Assembly (NCBI GenBank): GCA_045223915.1
Contig: JBGUZU010000015.1
Coordinates: 69,568 to 133,567 of the forward strand
Origin: Ruminimicrobiellum sp045223915
Lineage (GTDB): Bacteria > Elusimicrobiota > Endomicrobiia > Endomicrobiales > Endomicrobiaceae
DNA: 64,000 bases
Reading direction: 5' to 3'
In this document: positions 24,161 through 33,725 of the stretch, piece by piece
Layout: each line of letters opens with the position of its first letter
Numbering within the stretch: the first letter of the stretch is position 1
Position numbers and translations under genes: made by a program
Notes under the pieces: generated by a model
Database searches by the model: none
Told to the model about the DNA's origin: nothing
Seen by the model: only the letters and a program-made list of their open reading frames with translations

Positions 24161-27100
24161 ATGAGTTTATTAAGATTGCCTGTAGATAGACCGGTAACAA
24201 CCGTTATGATATTTTTGGCTGTAATACTTATGGGTGTTATTGCCTGGACAAAAATCCCTCAGGAATTATTTCCTGCAATGGAATATCCTCAAATTACAAT
24301 TGTTACAAAATATGAAGGTGCGGGACCTGAGGAATCCGAAAAATTGATAAGTAAACTCATAGAAGAGTCTGCAGGGACTGTTAAAAAAATTAAGAGAGTG
24401 TCATCAATATCCAAAGAAGGTGTTTCTATTGTTTCTTGTGAATTTTTATGGGGAACAAATATGGATTTTGCTTCAATGGATATAAGAGAAAAAATAGATT
24501 TGATAAAAGAATCTTTACCTAAAGATGCTCTTGATCCTGTGGTATTGAAATATAATCCTATGCAGGTAGAAGCAATGATTTTATCCGCCACATATAAAGA
24601 TATGCAACCTACATTAATGGAAATGGCCGATTTAAGACACATGTTGAAGAAAAATATTAAAGATGAATTTGAAAGGTTGGAAGGTGTTGCAAAAGTAGAT
24701 TTAAAAGGTGGAGAACAAAAAGAAATTTTGGTGGAAATTGATAAAGGAAGACTTCTCGCAAATCAGTTGGCAATCACGGATGTTATTACCTCTTTGCAGA
24801 CAGCAAATATTACTTATCCTGCCGGAACAATTAAAGAAGAAAAACACGAGTATATAGTTAAAACCGTAGGTGAATTTAAAGGTATCGAAGATATTGAAAA
24901 TCTTTCATTCGGCAAACAAGATCAACAACAGGGAAATGCAAGATATAGAAGAGACAGGACCTATCAGGGTGAAACCGGTGAAAAAATTGTTTATATGCGA
25001 GATGTGGCAGATGTAAAAGAATCTCTGCAAGACAGAAAAGGTATGTCCAGATACAATTCGCAAGATAATATTTCTATCGGAGTTTATCCACAGTCCGGAG
25101 CAAACCTTATAAATATGTCTAAAGTGGTTCATGATAAATTGGAGGATATTAAAGAAAAACTTCCGGATAATGTAGATATAAAAGTAATTTATGATCAGTC
25201 TATATTTATTAAACAATCGTTGACAAGTATTTATCAATCCGGTTTACAAGGTATATTGTTAACTTTCATATTACTGTATTTCTTTATGGAAAGTTTTGTA
25301 GGTTCTGCAATTATTAATACTGCAATTCCTATAAGTTTGTGCGTTACATTAAGTATCATGTACTTCCAAGGGATAACAATTAACTCCATGTCTCTGGGAG
25401 GATTAACTATCGGTATCGGTATGGTTGTTGATAACGGTAACGTTGTTATAGAAAATATTTTAATGGCACTTCACCGAAATAAGCACTTACCGAAAAAAGA
25501 ATGTATTTATCAAGCTTCGTCTACACTTCTTGCACCTATTTTAAGTTCTACAATTACCACCATTGCAATATTTATACCTTTTGTATTTGTTGCAGGTATG
25601 ATAGGACAATTGTTTAAACAACTTGCTTTAACAATAACTTATGCTATGATAGCGTCTATCTTTTCGGCTATGTTTTTGGTTCCGAGACTTTCACTTACGG
25701 CAAATGTTCACAATATTTCAGTTACCGCGGGAAGAAAAGCAATACAGGAATATTTTGTCCCCATTTTAAAGTCAACACTTAATTTAAAAGCTTTACAAGT
25801 TTTCACTTTTGTACTTTTATATGCATTACTTGGAGCTATGATAGTTTATTTTATACCTAAAGAGTTTATGGCAAAATCCGATGAAAGAAGGTTTGTATTA
25901 AATGTTGCAATGCATCCTGATACTCCTCTTGAAATTACGGATACTGTTGTAAGAAAAATAGAAAAGGCAATTTCGAAATATGATGAAGTAAAAGATGTTT
26001 CAACGACGGTAGGTTCTACCGGAGAAGATAATAGCGGAGGCGGAATAGAAACTTCCGGAAGCTATCAGGCAAGAATAATAACGAATTTAACTTCAAAAGG
26101 TATGTCAACAAATGAAATTGTTGCCGATTTAAGTGACGAAATAAAAAAATGGAATATAAAAGATTTGGATGTTGAATTTATTACTCAACAAGGTCTTTTC
26201 GGGTCCGGCATAGGTTCTACTGCCGGTGTTACTGTCGAATTAAAAGGTAAAGAGTTATCGAAGCTTAGAGAGTATGCTGATAAGTTGAAAGGGCAAATGG
26301 AAGGTATGCCTCAGTTTTATGGTATTAAAATTGATCCTTCAGATGAAGTTCCGGAACTCAGACTTACAATAGACAGAGAAAGAGCATCATTGTTCGGTTT
26401 GTCCACTCAGGATATTGCAGCCATGACTCTTGCCGGTATTAAAGGTTTTGTTGCAACAAAATTAAAATTACCCGATGATGAAATGGATATAAGAGTAAGA
26501 ATGCAACCGAAAGACAGAGATACATTGGATAAAGTTTTGGAAATGACCGCATATTCACAATGGGGTATGACTATTCAGTTAAAGCAGATTGCTCAGGCAA
26601 ATTTTGTAAAAACATTACCTGCAATTAAAAGAATTGAGGGAGAAAGAACATACCTTGTTACGGCAAATGTTAAAGGAAACTTTACTTCCGCAGTTGGTGA
26701 GTTACAAGAATTGTTGGATGATTCATATAACAATAAAGATGTAAACACTTTTATTACCGGAGAAATGCTTGCAATGAAAGAGGCTTTATCTCAGGTATCT
26801 TTTGCGTTAATATTGGGTATAGTAATTATTTATATGATACTTGCGTCGGAATTTGAATCTTTGTTGCAACCCATAATAGTTATGACTGCCGTTCCGTTAG
26901 GTATCATAGGCTCTTTACTTACTTTACTTGTTACAGGCCAATCAATCAACTCGATATCGATGTTGGGTATAATAATGTTAGTGGGTAACGTTGTTAATAT
27001 TTCTATTTTGCTTGTGGACAGATACAATTTCCATCTTGCTAAAGATCCGGAAAAGTATACGGATATGCTTGAACTAAAAAAAATGGTCGTTTCAACTACC

Positions 27101-27325
27101 TCGGATCATTTGAGACCTATCATAATGACAACGTTAACTACCGTTGTAGGTCTTATTCCGTTGGCACTCGGACTTGGTGAAGGTGCTACAACCAACCAGC
27201 CTATGGCTATAGCGGTGTGCGGTGGTCTTACTTTTGCATTAGGGCTTGCATTACTATTTGTTCCGTTTATTTATTTGTTCTCTAAAGGCATGAGAAACAG
27301 AAGAGATGAAGAAATTATTTATTAG
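24161..27325 (+). CDS. RND-family efflux pump, second of two
   Basis: A 1054-aa proton-driven exporter with MSLLRLPVDRPVTTVMIFLAV at the start. Helix 4 is GLTIGIGMVVDNGNVVIENIL with the relay aspartate. The helix 10 region is LGIIMLVGNVVNISILLVDRYN, and the late motif is PIIMTTLTTVVGLIPLALGLGEG. The two RND proteins in this operon are clearly different in sequence, so they are not a recent duplication. They could act as a hetero-trimer or as alternative pumps sharing one adaptor and channel. It ends 20 bases before a convergent gene. Confidence 0.93.
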   Translation: MSLLRLPVDRPVTTVMIFLAVILMGVIAWTKIPQELFPAMEYPQITIVTKYEGAGPEESEKLISKLIEESAGTVKKIKRVSSISKEGVSIVSCEFLWGTNMDFASMDIREKIDLIKESLPKDALDPVVLKYNPMQVEAMILSATYKDMQPTLMEMADLRHMLKKNIKDEFERLEGVAKVDLKGGEQKEILVEIDKGRLLANQLAITDVITSLQTANITYPAGTIKEEKHEYIVKTVGEFKGIEDIENLSFGKQDQQQGNARYRRDRTYQGETGEKIVYMRDVADVKESLQDRKGMSRYNSQDNISIGVYPQSGANLINMSKVVHDKLEDIKEKLPDNVDIKVIYDQSIFIKQSLTSIYQSGLQGILLTFILLYFFMESFVGSAIINTAIPISLCVTLSIMYFQGITINSMSLGGLTIGIGMVVDNGNVVIENILMALHRNKHLPKKECIYQASSTLLAPILSSTITTIAIFIPFVFVAGMIGQLFKQLALTITYAMIASIFSAMFLVPRLSLTANVHNISVTAGRKAIQEYFVPILKSTLNLKALQVFTFVLLYALLGAMIVYFIPKEFMAKSDERRFVLNVAMHPDTPLEITDTVVRKIEKAISKYDEVKDVSTTVGSTGEDNSGGGIETSGSYQARIITNLTSKGMSTNEIVADLSDEIKKWNIKDLDVEFITQQGLFGSGIGSTAGVTVELKGKELSKLREYADKLKGQMEGMPQFYGIKIDPSDEVPELRLTIDRERASLFGLSTQDIAAMTLAGIKGFVATKLKLPDDEMDIRVRMQPKDRDTLDKVLEMTAYSQWGMTIQLKQIAQANFVKTLPAIKRIEGERTYLVTANVKGNFTSAVGELQELLDDSYNNKDVNTFITGEMLAMKEALSQVSFALILGIVIIYMILASEFESLLQPIIVMTAVPLGIIGSLLTLLVTGQSINSISMLGIIMLVGNVVNISILLVDRYNFHLAKDPEKYTDMLELKKMVVSTTSDHLRPIIMTTLTTVVGLIPLALGLGEGATTNQPMAIAVCGGLTFALGLALLFVPFIYLFSKGMRNRRDEEIIY

Positions 27326-27344
27326 TATTAATAAATAATTATTT

Positions 27345-27806
27345 TTAGACAGCTTGTTTTTGTTTGCTTTTGTCGTCTTCTTTTTTCTTTTTTAAATATT
27401 TAAGATATTCGGGAAAAGATACGGTTCCTGCTTCTTTTTTCTTTTCTTTATCGTAAATTCTTACAAAGGCACCGTATTTATTTGTAAGCTCTATTTTTTC
27501 TAAATCATCCGATACTTGATTATCAAACCATGCCGATGCAACAATATCGTTGTCTATTCTTCTTGTTTTTGTTAAAGATACAAGTTCCGTTCTCAATATT
27601 TTTTTTATTTCATCAAGAAGAGGAGTTGCTTCTTTAAAAACGACATACAAAATTACGGGATATTCTTTATTATATTGCTTTATTTGGACTTGATAGTTTT
27701 CTCTGTCTATTGTTTTTATTTGTACATCTTCGGTATTTTCGGCAAAACAAAAAGTCGGTAATATAAATAAAGAGAAAACAAAAATATTTTTAAATAAATT
27801 TTTCAT
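27345..27806 (-). CDS. exported protein, unknown function
   Basis: A 153-aa protein with a signal peptide (MKNLFKNIFVFSLFILPTFCFA). The mature part has a central beta-rich region (YQVQIKQYNKEYPVILYVVF) and a Lys-rich end (YLKKKKEDDKSKQKQAV). It overlaps the 3' end of aroK by 4 bases and so is the last gene of a radA-aroC-aroK operon. I do not recognise the family. It has no link to the shikimate pathway that can be seen in the sequence. Confidence 0.65.
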   Translation of the reverse strand: MKNLFKNIFVFSLFILPTFCFAENTEDVQIKTIDRENYQVQIKQYNKEYPVILYVVFKEATPLLDEIKKILRTELVSLTKTRRIDNDIVASAWFDNQVSDDLEKIELTNKYGAFVRIYDKEKKKEAGTVSFPEYLKYLKKKKEDDKSKQKQAV

Positions 27807-28324
27807 TTTAAAATATCCTTTACGAGTTTATGTTCCAATATTTTTTCTACAACTTGTTCCGGAGTTAAGTTGTCAGTGTTTATTGCAAAAGCACATTGTT
27901 CGTATGCCTTTTGCCTTTGAGCCAACAATTTTTTTATTCCTTCCAACGGATTTAACATTTGTTTTATTAAAGGTCTTGTATCGTATTCGTATAATCTTTT
28001 AAATATGTGTTCGGGTGAAGCATATAAGTTTATTATTATTCCGTTTTTGTTTAAATTCTTAACATTTACGGGATTAACTACAACTCCTCCGCCGCAAGAA
28101 ATAACACAATCTTCAAGATTAGATATTAAAGCAATAGTTTCTGTTTCGAATTCTCTGAATTTCGGTTCGCCGATTCTTTTAAAAATTTCTTTTATCGATG
28201 CACCTAACTTTTCCTCAATAACTTGATCCGTATCAAAAAATTGTCTGTGTAACTCTTCAGCCAACAACTGTCCTACCGTTGTTTTGCCTGTTCCCATAAA
28301 TCCCGTTAAAACAATATTTTTCAT
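27803..28324 (-). CDS. aroK: shikimate kinase
   Basis: A 173-aa P-loop kinase that phosphorylates shikimate at O3 (chorismate pathway). It has Walker A GFMGTGKTT at residues 8-16, the shikimate-binding DTDQVIE and FREFETE segments, the glycine loop SCGGGVV and the lid region DTRPL. The ATG overlaps the aroC stop codon by one base (TAATG), indicating coupling with the enzyme two steps later in the pathway. Confidence 0.96.
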   Translation of the reverse strand: MKNIVLTGFMGTGKTTVGQLLAEELHRQFFDTDQVIEEKLGASIKEIFKRIGEPKFREFETETIALISNLEDCVISCGGGVVVNPVNVKNLNKNGIIINLYASPEHIFKRLYEYDTRPLIKQMLNPLEGIKKLLAQRQKAYEQCAFAINTDNLTPEQVVEKILEHKLVKDILK

Positions 28325-29481
28325 TATATTATCTGTATCCTGGATACATAATTTTTATAATTGTTTTTCATGTCTTCCAAACAATCTCCGCCGAACTTTT
28401 CTACCATTGCTCTTGCAAGTTCGAAAGCTACGGCTGCTTCACCTACGATACCTGCAGCAGGTACGGCACAAACATCACTTCTTACGGCTTCCGCTTTTTC
28501 AACTTTTTTGGTATCTATATTTACTGATTTTAAAGGTTTCGATAATGACGGTATCGGTTTCATGGTACAAGATATTTCAATGTTTTCTCCGTTGGTCATA
28601 CCGCCTTCGGTTCCGCCGGCTCTGTTGGTAGTTCTGTAAAAACCTTTTTTATTTGAATAAAAAATTTCATCATGTGAAGCAGAGCCCAAAGTACTTGCAA
28701 ATTTTGTACCCATACCTACTTCAACTGCTTTAATTGCTTGAATAGACATTAAACTTTGTGCAAGTCTTCCGTCGAGTTTTAAGTCCCACTGAGTATGACT
28801 TCCCAACCCTATGGGAACATTTTCGGCAACAACTTTAAATTTGCCGCCCAAAGTGTCACCTTTTGAACTTGCTTGTCTTATTATTTGAATCATTTTTTTT
28901 GATGCTGCTTTATCGGGACATCTTACAAAAGACATTTCAGCCAAATGCTGAATTTGCGATTTATCTATACCCGACATCTTTGCAGATACTTTTCCTATTG
29001 TTTCAACATAAGAATAAATATTTATTCCGAACTCTTTTAATAATTCTCTGCAAACTGCACCTACCGCAACTCTTGCTGCGGTTTCTCTTGCCGAAGCTCT
29101 TTCCAAAATGTTTCTGAAATCATCTACACCGTATTTCATAAGACCTGCCAAATCCGCATGGCCCGGTCTTGGCTTTTTCAAATGTTTACCGTCAATATCT
29201 ACACTTGTGGGGGACATTACCGACTGCCAATTTTCCCAATCTCTGTTAAAAATAAAAAGTGTTATCGGTGATCCCATAGATTTTGCATATCTTACTCCGG
29301 ACAAGATATGAACTTGGTCTGTTTCTATGTTCATTCTTTGTCCTCTGCCGTAACCTTTTTGTCTTCTTGCAAGATCTACATCTATATCTTCCGTATTTAT
29401 GTTAAGTCCTGCCGGAATACCTTCAAGTATTGCTACTATTCCTTGTCCGTGTGATTCACCTGCTGTTGAAAATCTTATCAT
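28324..29481 (-). CDS. aroC: chorismate synthase
   Basis: A 385-aa enzyme that removes phosphate from EPSP to give chorismate using reduced FMN. It has the N-terminal GESHGQGIVAILEGIPAGL signature, RASARETAARVAVGAV in the middle, and the third signature SDVCAVPAAGIVGEAAVAFELA near the C-terminus. Located 17 bases after radA and directly before aroK. Confidence 0.97.
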   Translation of the reverse strand: MIRFSTAGESHGQGIVAILEGIPAGLNINTEDIDVDLARRQKGYGRGQRMNIETDQVHILSGVRYAKSMGSPITLFIFNRDWENWQSVMSPTSVDIDGKHLKKPRPGHADLAGLMKYGVDDFRNILERASARETAARVAVGAVCRELLKEFGINIYSYVETIGKVSAKMSGIDKSQIQHLAEMSFVRCPDKAASKKMIQIIRQASSKGDTLGGKFKVVAENVPIGLGSHTQWDLKLDGRLAQSLMSIQAIKAVEVGMGTKFASTLGSASHDEIFYSNKKGFYRTTNRAGGTEGGMTNGENIEISCTMKPIPSLSKPLKSVNIDTKKVEKAEAVRSDVCAVPAAGIVGEAAVAFELARAMVEKFGGDCLEDMKNNYKNYVSRIQII

Positions 29482-29498
29482 ATTATATCTCCTAAAAA

Positions 29499-30869
29499 TT
29501 ATCGTATTGCTTGTATTGCACTATGAACATTTGTCACACCGATAATTTCAATTTTACCTTTATAATTTAAACTTTTTAAATTGCTTTTTGGGATAATTGC
29601 TTTTTTAAATCCCAACTTTTCTGCTTCGGTTAATCTTTCTCTTATTTGGGATACAGCTCTTACTTCACCCGCAAGACCGACTTCGCCGAAAATAACTGTT
29701 TTATCAGGGCAAACAACTCCGTTATTTGCGGAAGCAATTGCACATGCTATAGCTAAATCCGATGCCGTTTCTTTTATTTTTATGCCACCGACAACATTTA
29801 TAAACACATCCTGATTATCTAACGGTATACCGATTCTTTTTTCAAGAACGGCGATAATTATTATTACTCTGTTTAGGTCGTATCCGGAAACCATTCTTCT
29901 GGGTAATCCGAAATTTGTTCTTGCAACAAGAGATTGTATTTCTATAAGTAACGGCCTTGTTCCTTCAATTGAAGAAGTAACTACATTTCCGGCAACGGTA
30001 TTTGAATTTTCGCTTAAAAAAATAAGTGACGGATTTTCTACTTCTTTTAATCCTTCAGCTTTCATTTCAAAAATACCAATTTCACTTGTCGGTCCGAACC
30101 TGTTTTTATATGCTCTTAAAATTCTGTATATTTGTTGCTTTTCGTTTTCAAAATATAAAACAGTATCAACAATATGTTCCAAAATTCTCGGTCCCGCCAA
30201 ATCTCCGTCTTTAGTTACATGTCCCAAAATAAATACCGTTATATGTTGGGATTTTGCTATTCTTAATAATTCCGCGGAACATTCTCTGACCTGCCCTACA
30301 GATCCCGGAGCCGATGTGAATTCCGGATGATATGTCGTTTGTATTGAATCTATAACCAAAAATTTAGGTTGTATTTTATTTATTGCGGCAACTATATTTT
30401 CAAGGTTTGTTTCCGAAGCAAGGAAAATATTATCTTTTGAAATGTTTAATCTTTCCGCTCTTGATTTTACCTGTGAAAGAGATTCTTCTCCGGATATATA
30501 TAATACTGTCCCTTCTTTAGAAAGAGCTCCGGAAATTTGCAGCATCAAAGTTGATTTTCCTATTCCCGGTGCACCGCCCAGTAAAGTTAAAGACCCCGGA
30601 ACAATTCCGCCGCCTATCATGTGATCGAATTCTTTTATTCCGGTTTTTATTCTTTCAAAGCTTTTAACGGCAACATCGTTTAACGGAAATGTTCCCGAAG
30701 AAAAGCCTGTCAGTTGTCTTGTTGATTGATTAGAAGATAAAATAGGTTCCTGTTTTTCTTCTACGAAAGTGTTCCACTTTGAACATCCGGGACATTTCCC
30801 GAGCCATTTCGGAGATTCATAACCGCAACTTTGACATACAAATACTGTTTTAACTTTTTTGTTTTTCAC
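29499..30869 (-). CDS. radA: DNA repair protein RadA/Sms
   Basis: A 456-aa RecA-like ATPase that promotes branch migration in recombination. It has the N-terminal zinc finger CQSCG...CPGCSKW, Walker A GGAPGIGKST, the RadA-specific KNRFG motif (YKNRFGPTSE), and a C-terminal Lon-protease-like domain (GGIKIKETASDLAIACAIAS; GEVGLAGEVRAVSQ). The start codon is GTG. TATATA at 30875-30880 lies 5 bases upstream and no Shine-Dalgarno is present, so the transcript may be leaderless. Confidence 0.96.
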   Translation of the reverse strand: MKNKKVKTVFVCQSCGYESPKWLGKCPGCSKWNTFVEEKQEPILSSNQSTRQLTGFSSGTFPLNDVAVKSFERIKTGIKEFDHMIGGGIVPGSLTLLGGAPGIGKSTLMLQISGALSKEGTVLYISGEESLSQVKSRAERLNISKDNIFLASETNLENIVAAINKIQPKFLVIDSIQTTYHPEFTSAPGSVGQVRECSAELLRIAKSQHITVFILGHVTKDGDLAGPRILEHIVDTVLYFENEKQQIYRILRAYKNRFGPTSEIGIFEMKAEGLKEVENPSLIFLSENSNTVAGNVVTSSIEGTRPLLIEIQSLVARTNFGLPRRMVSGYDLNRVIIIIAVLEKRIGIPLDNQDVFINVVGGIKIKETASDLAIACAIASANNGVVCPDKTVIFGEVGLAGEVRAVSQIRERLTEAEKLGFKKAIIPKSNLKSLNYKGKIEIIGVTNVHSAIQAIR

Positions 30870-30944
30870 AAAACTATATAGATTTATTAAAGTATGAAAT
30901 GTTTACAAACGGAAGAATTTACACAAAATATGTGCAGCTTTTTC

Positions 30945-30982
30945 TATACCTCAATACCTCTATTCCTCCATCCTTAAGGGGT
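30945..30982 (-). repeat. half composite element after the MCE gene
   Basis: In the sense of the MCE gene this is GGATGGAGGAATAGAGG followed by TATTGAGGTATAG: the G-rich arm of the GTATGGATG / GAGGAATAG family (elements 6 and 7), just after the stop codon. The C-rich partner is absent. Confidence 0.5.
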
Positions 30983-32332
30983 TTATTTTGAGCTTGCCGC
31001 CGCTATACCGGCAACACCGAATATACTTGCAAGATCTTCATCGGTAACTTTAAGTTTAATATACGGCATAACATTTGTTTTTGTAAGTGTATCTTCAACC
31101 TGAACACCGACATATAACCAGTTGAAAATGCCGAGTCTTGCACCGAGTACAATGTTCGGCTTGTCTCTGTCCGGATCATCTTTCTTGGCTGTTTCTGTTC
31201 TGAATATTGCTTCGGCGTTAATATAAAGTCTTCTCATAGGTCCGTATATCTTATCAAACGGAGACCAACCTACACCTACACCGCCTTTACTTCTCATAAC
31301 GCCGCCGTAAGCTTCAAAATTTTCCGATCTGAAGCCCATGAGAGCATCAATCTTGTTCATGTTGTTTCTTTCAAATTCATCATCTTCGTTTGTATAATTA
31401 CCGATATTATTTATACCGATATAATAGAATTTATGATTGGTCGGCCTGAACCTGATACCGAAATCGTTACGATATTTTTCGTTTCTTGTATCAAATTTAC
31501 CCATGTATTCCCAGTCGATTTCAAGCTTTTTGGTTCTGGATACAAACTGTTGCAATTGTTCAACCGTAACTTTAATGTCACTTACAGTACCTTTAATTTC
31601 ATTTGCCATTTCTTCATCATTTATCAATGTAGAAATTGTTCCGTCACCTTCACTTATCTTTGTTACCAACTCATCAATTTTTTCGGAAACTTTTTTAAGT
31701 TCAAGAACAATGTCTCTGATATCTTGTTTGTTTTGTTGAGTTATACTATACAAGTCGGAAGAAAAGTTTTTGAAATTGTCGATAACTTGCCCGATTTGTC
31801 TTTCTTTGTCTGCGATTGTTTTACTTACTTTTTTAAGGTTATCTACGGTATCATAAAGATTTTTGAAGAAATCTTTGTTCAAACCTTCGGAAGCATTTCC
31901 CAAAACTTCATCAACTTTCTTTACTGCATTTTCTATTAATTCTTCGAGAGATGCTCCCTTTGCGGCATTAATAGTTCCGCCGGGTTCTACAACACTGTTT
32001 GTAGGAGTTCCCTGAGTAAGTTCTATATATTTTGTTCCTATTATTCCCATAGAAACTATTTTTGCGGTTGCATCGGAATATAATGTTATATTTCTGTCTA
32101 TAACAAGTACTACTTTTGCTCTGCCGTTTTCCAAAACGATATTTTTTATGTTACCTACATCAACTCCGGAAATTTTTACTTTAGACTTTTTAGGAAGACC
32201 GGCAGTATTTTCAAAGTAAGTGTTAACAATATACTTTGAAGTCAGACTGTAGTTACCCAACATCATTATGGTTATAAGAACCGCTATTATACCTATAGTT
32301 ACAAAAATTCCAAGCTTTAATTCGTTAGACAC
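30983..32332 (-). CDS. MCE/MlaD-family lipid transport protein with C-terminal barrel-like region
   Basis: A 449-aa protein that starts with GTG at 32332, just after AAAGGGG; a longer in-frame version would translate the repeat upstream. It has one N-terminal membrane helix (LGIFVTIGIIAVLITIMML), an MCE domain (VNTYFENTAGLPKKSKVKISGVDVGNIKNIVLENGRAKVVLVI, ending near the IGTKYIELTQG motif), and a long coiled coil (about residues 130-255). The C-terminal 170 residues have repeated aromatic-flanked strands (FGIRFRPTNHKFYYIGINN, NIVLGARLGIFNWLYVGVQVED) like an outer-membrane barrel. MCE proteins form hydrophobic tunnels for phospholipids. The ATPase is the upstream gene; no MlaE permease is in the window. 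Confidence 0.82.
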   Translation of the reverse strand: MSNELKLGIFVTIGIIAVLITIMMLGNYSLTSKYIVNTYFENTAGLPKKSKVKISGVDVGNIKNIVLENGRAKVVLVIDRNITLYSDATAKIVSMGIIGTKYIELTQGTPTNSVVEPGGTINAAKGASLEELIENAVKKVDEVLGNASEGLNKDFFKNLYDTVDNLKKVSKTIADKERQIGQVIDNFKNFSSDLYSITQQNKQDIRDIVLELKKVSEKIDELVTKISEGDGTISTLINDEEMANEIKGTVSDIKVTVEQLQQFVSRTKKLEIDWEYMGKFDTRNEKYRNDFGIRFRPTNHKFYYIGINNIGNYTNEDDEFERNNMNKIDALMGFRSENFEAYGGVMRSKGGVGVGWSPFDKIYGPMRRLYINAEAIFRTETAKKDDPDRDKPNIVLGARLGIFNWLYVGVQVEDTLTKTNVMPYIKLKVTDEDLASIFGVAGIAAASSK

Positions 32333-32344
32333 AAGAACCCCTTT

Positions 32345-32491
32345 AAAAATTACTCTGTAATTTTTGAGGTATGGATGTATGGAAGTATGGATGCATAGAA
32401 ACGACATTGTTTATAATTCTTTTGTTGTTGTGGTTTCTATACTTCTATTCCTCTGTACCTCTATTCCTCAATTTTTGCTTCGCAAAAATTA
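32345..32491 (-). repeat. composite intergenic element 6 between the Mla ATPase and MCE genes
   Basis: In mRNA sense (minus strand): a hairpin at the ATPase stop codon (plus-strand 32470-32490, AATTTTTGC-TTC-GCAAAAATT), a G-rich arm GAGGAATAGAGGTACAGAGG-like (32470 to 32430), a loop, the C-rich arm with CATCCATACTTCCATAC units (32405 to 32366), then hairpin AAAAATTAC-AGA-GTAATTTTT (32365 to 32345) just before the MCE Shine-Dalgarno. The two arms pair imperfectly over about 37 bases with many G-U pairs. Confidence 0.72.
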
Positions 32492-33277
32492 TTGCATTGC
32501 AAAAGACATTTCAACCGGTATCGGTCCTACGCTTGAACCGTCAACAAACTGTTTTAACATTTTATCGTTAACCGATTTAGGGTTAGCAATAGTTTGTTTT
32601 AACTTTTCTACCGTTCCTTCAAAAATCACTTTACCTAAATACAACATTATTATTCTGTCCGCTATTTTGTAAGCGGAATTCATATCATGAGTAACAACTA
32701 TGGATGATACTTTTAATTCTTTTTTCAAATGAATTATAAGTTCACCTATAACATCGGACATTATCGGGTCAAGTCCCGTAGTCGGTTCATCGTAAAAAAT
32801 ATATTTCGGCTGATAAGCTATTGATCTTGCAAGCCCGACTCTTTTTTTCATACCGCCGCTCAGTGCGGAAGGTTTTAATTTTTCTATATCGGAACTTAAT
32901 CCGACCATATTTAAACAAGAAGAAACTCTCTTTTTCATTTCTTCTTCGGATAAATTTGTAAGATTTTTCATTCCGAAAGAAACATTTTCTTCTATTGTCA
33001 AAGAATCAAACAGTGCCGCTTCCTGAAACAAAAAACCAATCTTCTTTTGAATTTCACGAAGGTTTTTTTTATCCGTTTTTGTTACGTCTATATCGTCAAT
33101 AATAATCTTGCCGGAATCGGGTTTTATAAGTCCTACGAGATTTTTAAGTAAAATACTTTTTCCCGTTCCGGATCCGCCTATTATAACAAGTGTTTCACCG
33201 TCTTTAACTTCAAGACTTACACCTTGCAACACTTTTTTTGTTTCAAAAGACTTATATAAATTTTCAACCTTTATCAT
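32489..33277 (-). CDS. MlaF-type ABC ATPase for lipid transport
   Basis: A 262-aa ABC ATPase of the MlaF/Ttg2A group. It has Walker A GGSGTGKS, signature LSGGMKKRVGLARSI (the GGMKKR form is typical of MlaF), Walker B YIFYDEPTTGLDP and H-loop VVTHDMNS. It would energise phospholipid transport between the membranes with the MCE protein encoded next. There is no clear Shine-Dalgarno; TATAAA lies at 33289-33294, 11 bases upstream of the ATG, so the leader is very short. Confidence 0.92.
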   Translation of the reverse strand: MIKVENLYKSFETKKVLQGVSLEVKDGETLVIIGGSGTGKSILLKNLVGLIKPDSGKIIIDDIDVTKTDKKNLREIQKKIGFLFQEAALFDSLTIEENVSFGMKNLTNLSEEEMKKRVSSCLNMVGLSSDIEKLKPSALSGGMKKRVGLARSIAYQPKYIFYDEPTTGLDPIMSDVIGELIIHLKKELKVSSIVVTHDMNSAYKIADRIIMLYLGKVIFEGTVEKLKQTIANPKSVNDKMLKQFVDGSSVGPIPVEMSFAMQ

Positions 33278-33320
33278 TATCTTATTATTTTATAATTTTT
33301 ATATTGATTTTCCAATATGT

Positions 33321-33363
33321 TAATAAAAAAGCGGGAAGAAAATTTCTTCCCGCTTTTTTATTA
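33321..33363. terminator. terminator between the DUF1844 and Mla ATPase genes
   Basis: A perfect 20-bp stem (33321-33340 with 33344-33363; core GCGGGAAGAA / TTCTTCCCGC) with a 3-base loop and A/T runs. It separates the gltX-DUF1844 unit from the lipid-transport unit. Confidence 0.93.
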
Positions 33364-33387
33364 TTAATTTTTAATTGCTGATTATTG

Positions 33388-33711
33388 TTATTTCTTTTCT
33401 TCTTCTTTTTTTTCTTCAACTTTAGGTTGTTCTTCTGTTTTCGGAGTATCGCCTTTAGCAACTTCGTCCGCATAGTTCATTTGCAAATTTGAAATAGTAT
33501 CTTCCAATAACTTTTCTTCGGTTTTAGTTAAGTTACCTTTTGTTTTATCTTTTAACATTAAAAGCATGTCGATAGTTACTTGTGCGGACTTTATATCTCT
33601 GTGTATCTTTCCATCCATTTGGCTGGGAATTTTACCCATTTGTTGCCAACATGCTGAAGCAAACATAGATATTAAACTGAACAAATGTTGATTAAGTTCT
33701 TTTGGATCCAT
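33388..33711 (-). CDS. DUF1844-family protein
   Basis: A small cytosolic protein of 107 aa. The core LFSLISMFASACWQQMGKI, followed by HRDIKSAQVTIDMLLMLKDKTKGNLTKTEEKLLEDTISNLQMNY, is the DUF1844 pattern. The tail is Glu/Lys-rich low complexity. Function is unknown. AAGGAGA precedes the ATG. It follows gltX across composite element 7 and ends at a strong terminator. Confidence 0.87.
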   Translation of the reverse strand: MDPKELNQHLFSLISMFASACWQQMGKIPSQMDGKIHRDIKSAQVTIDMLLMLKDKTKGNLTKTEEKLLEDTISNLQMNYADEVAKGDTPKTEEQPKVEEKKEEEKK

Positions 33712-33725
33712 TTTTATCTCCTTAA

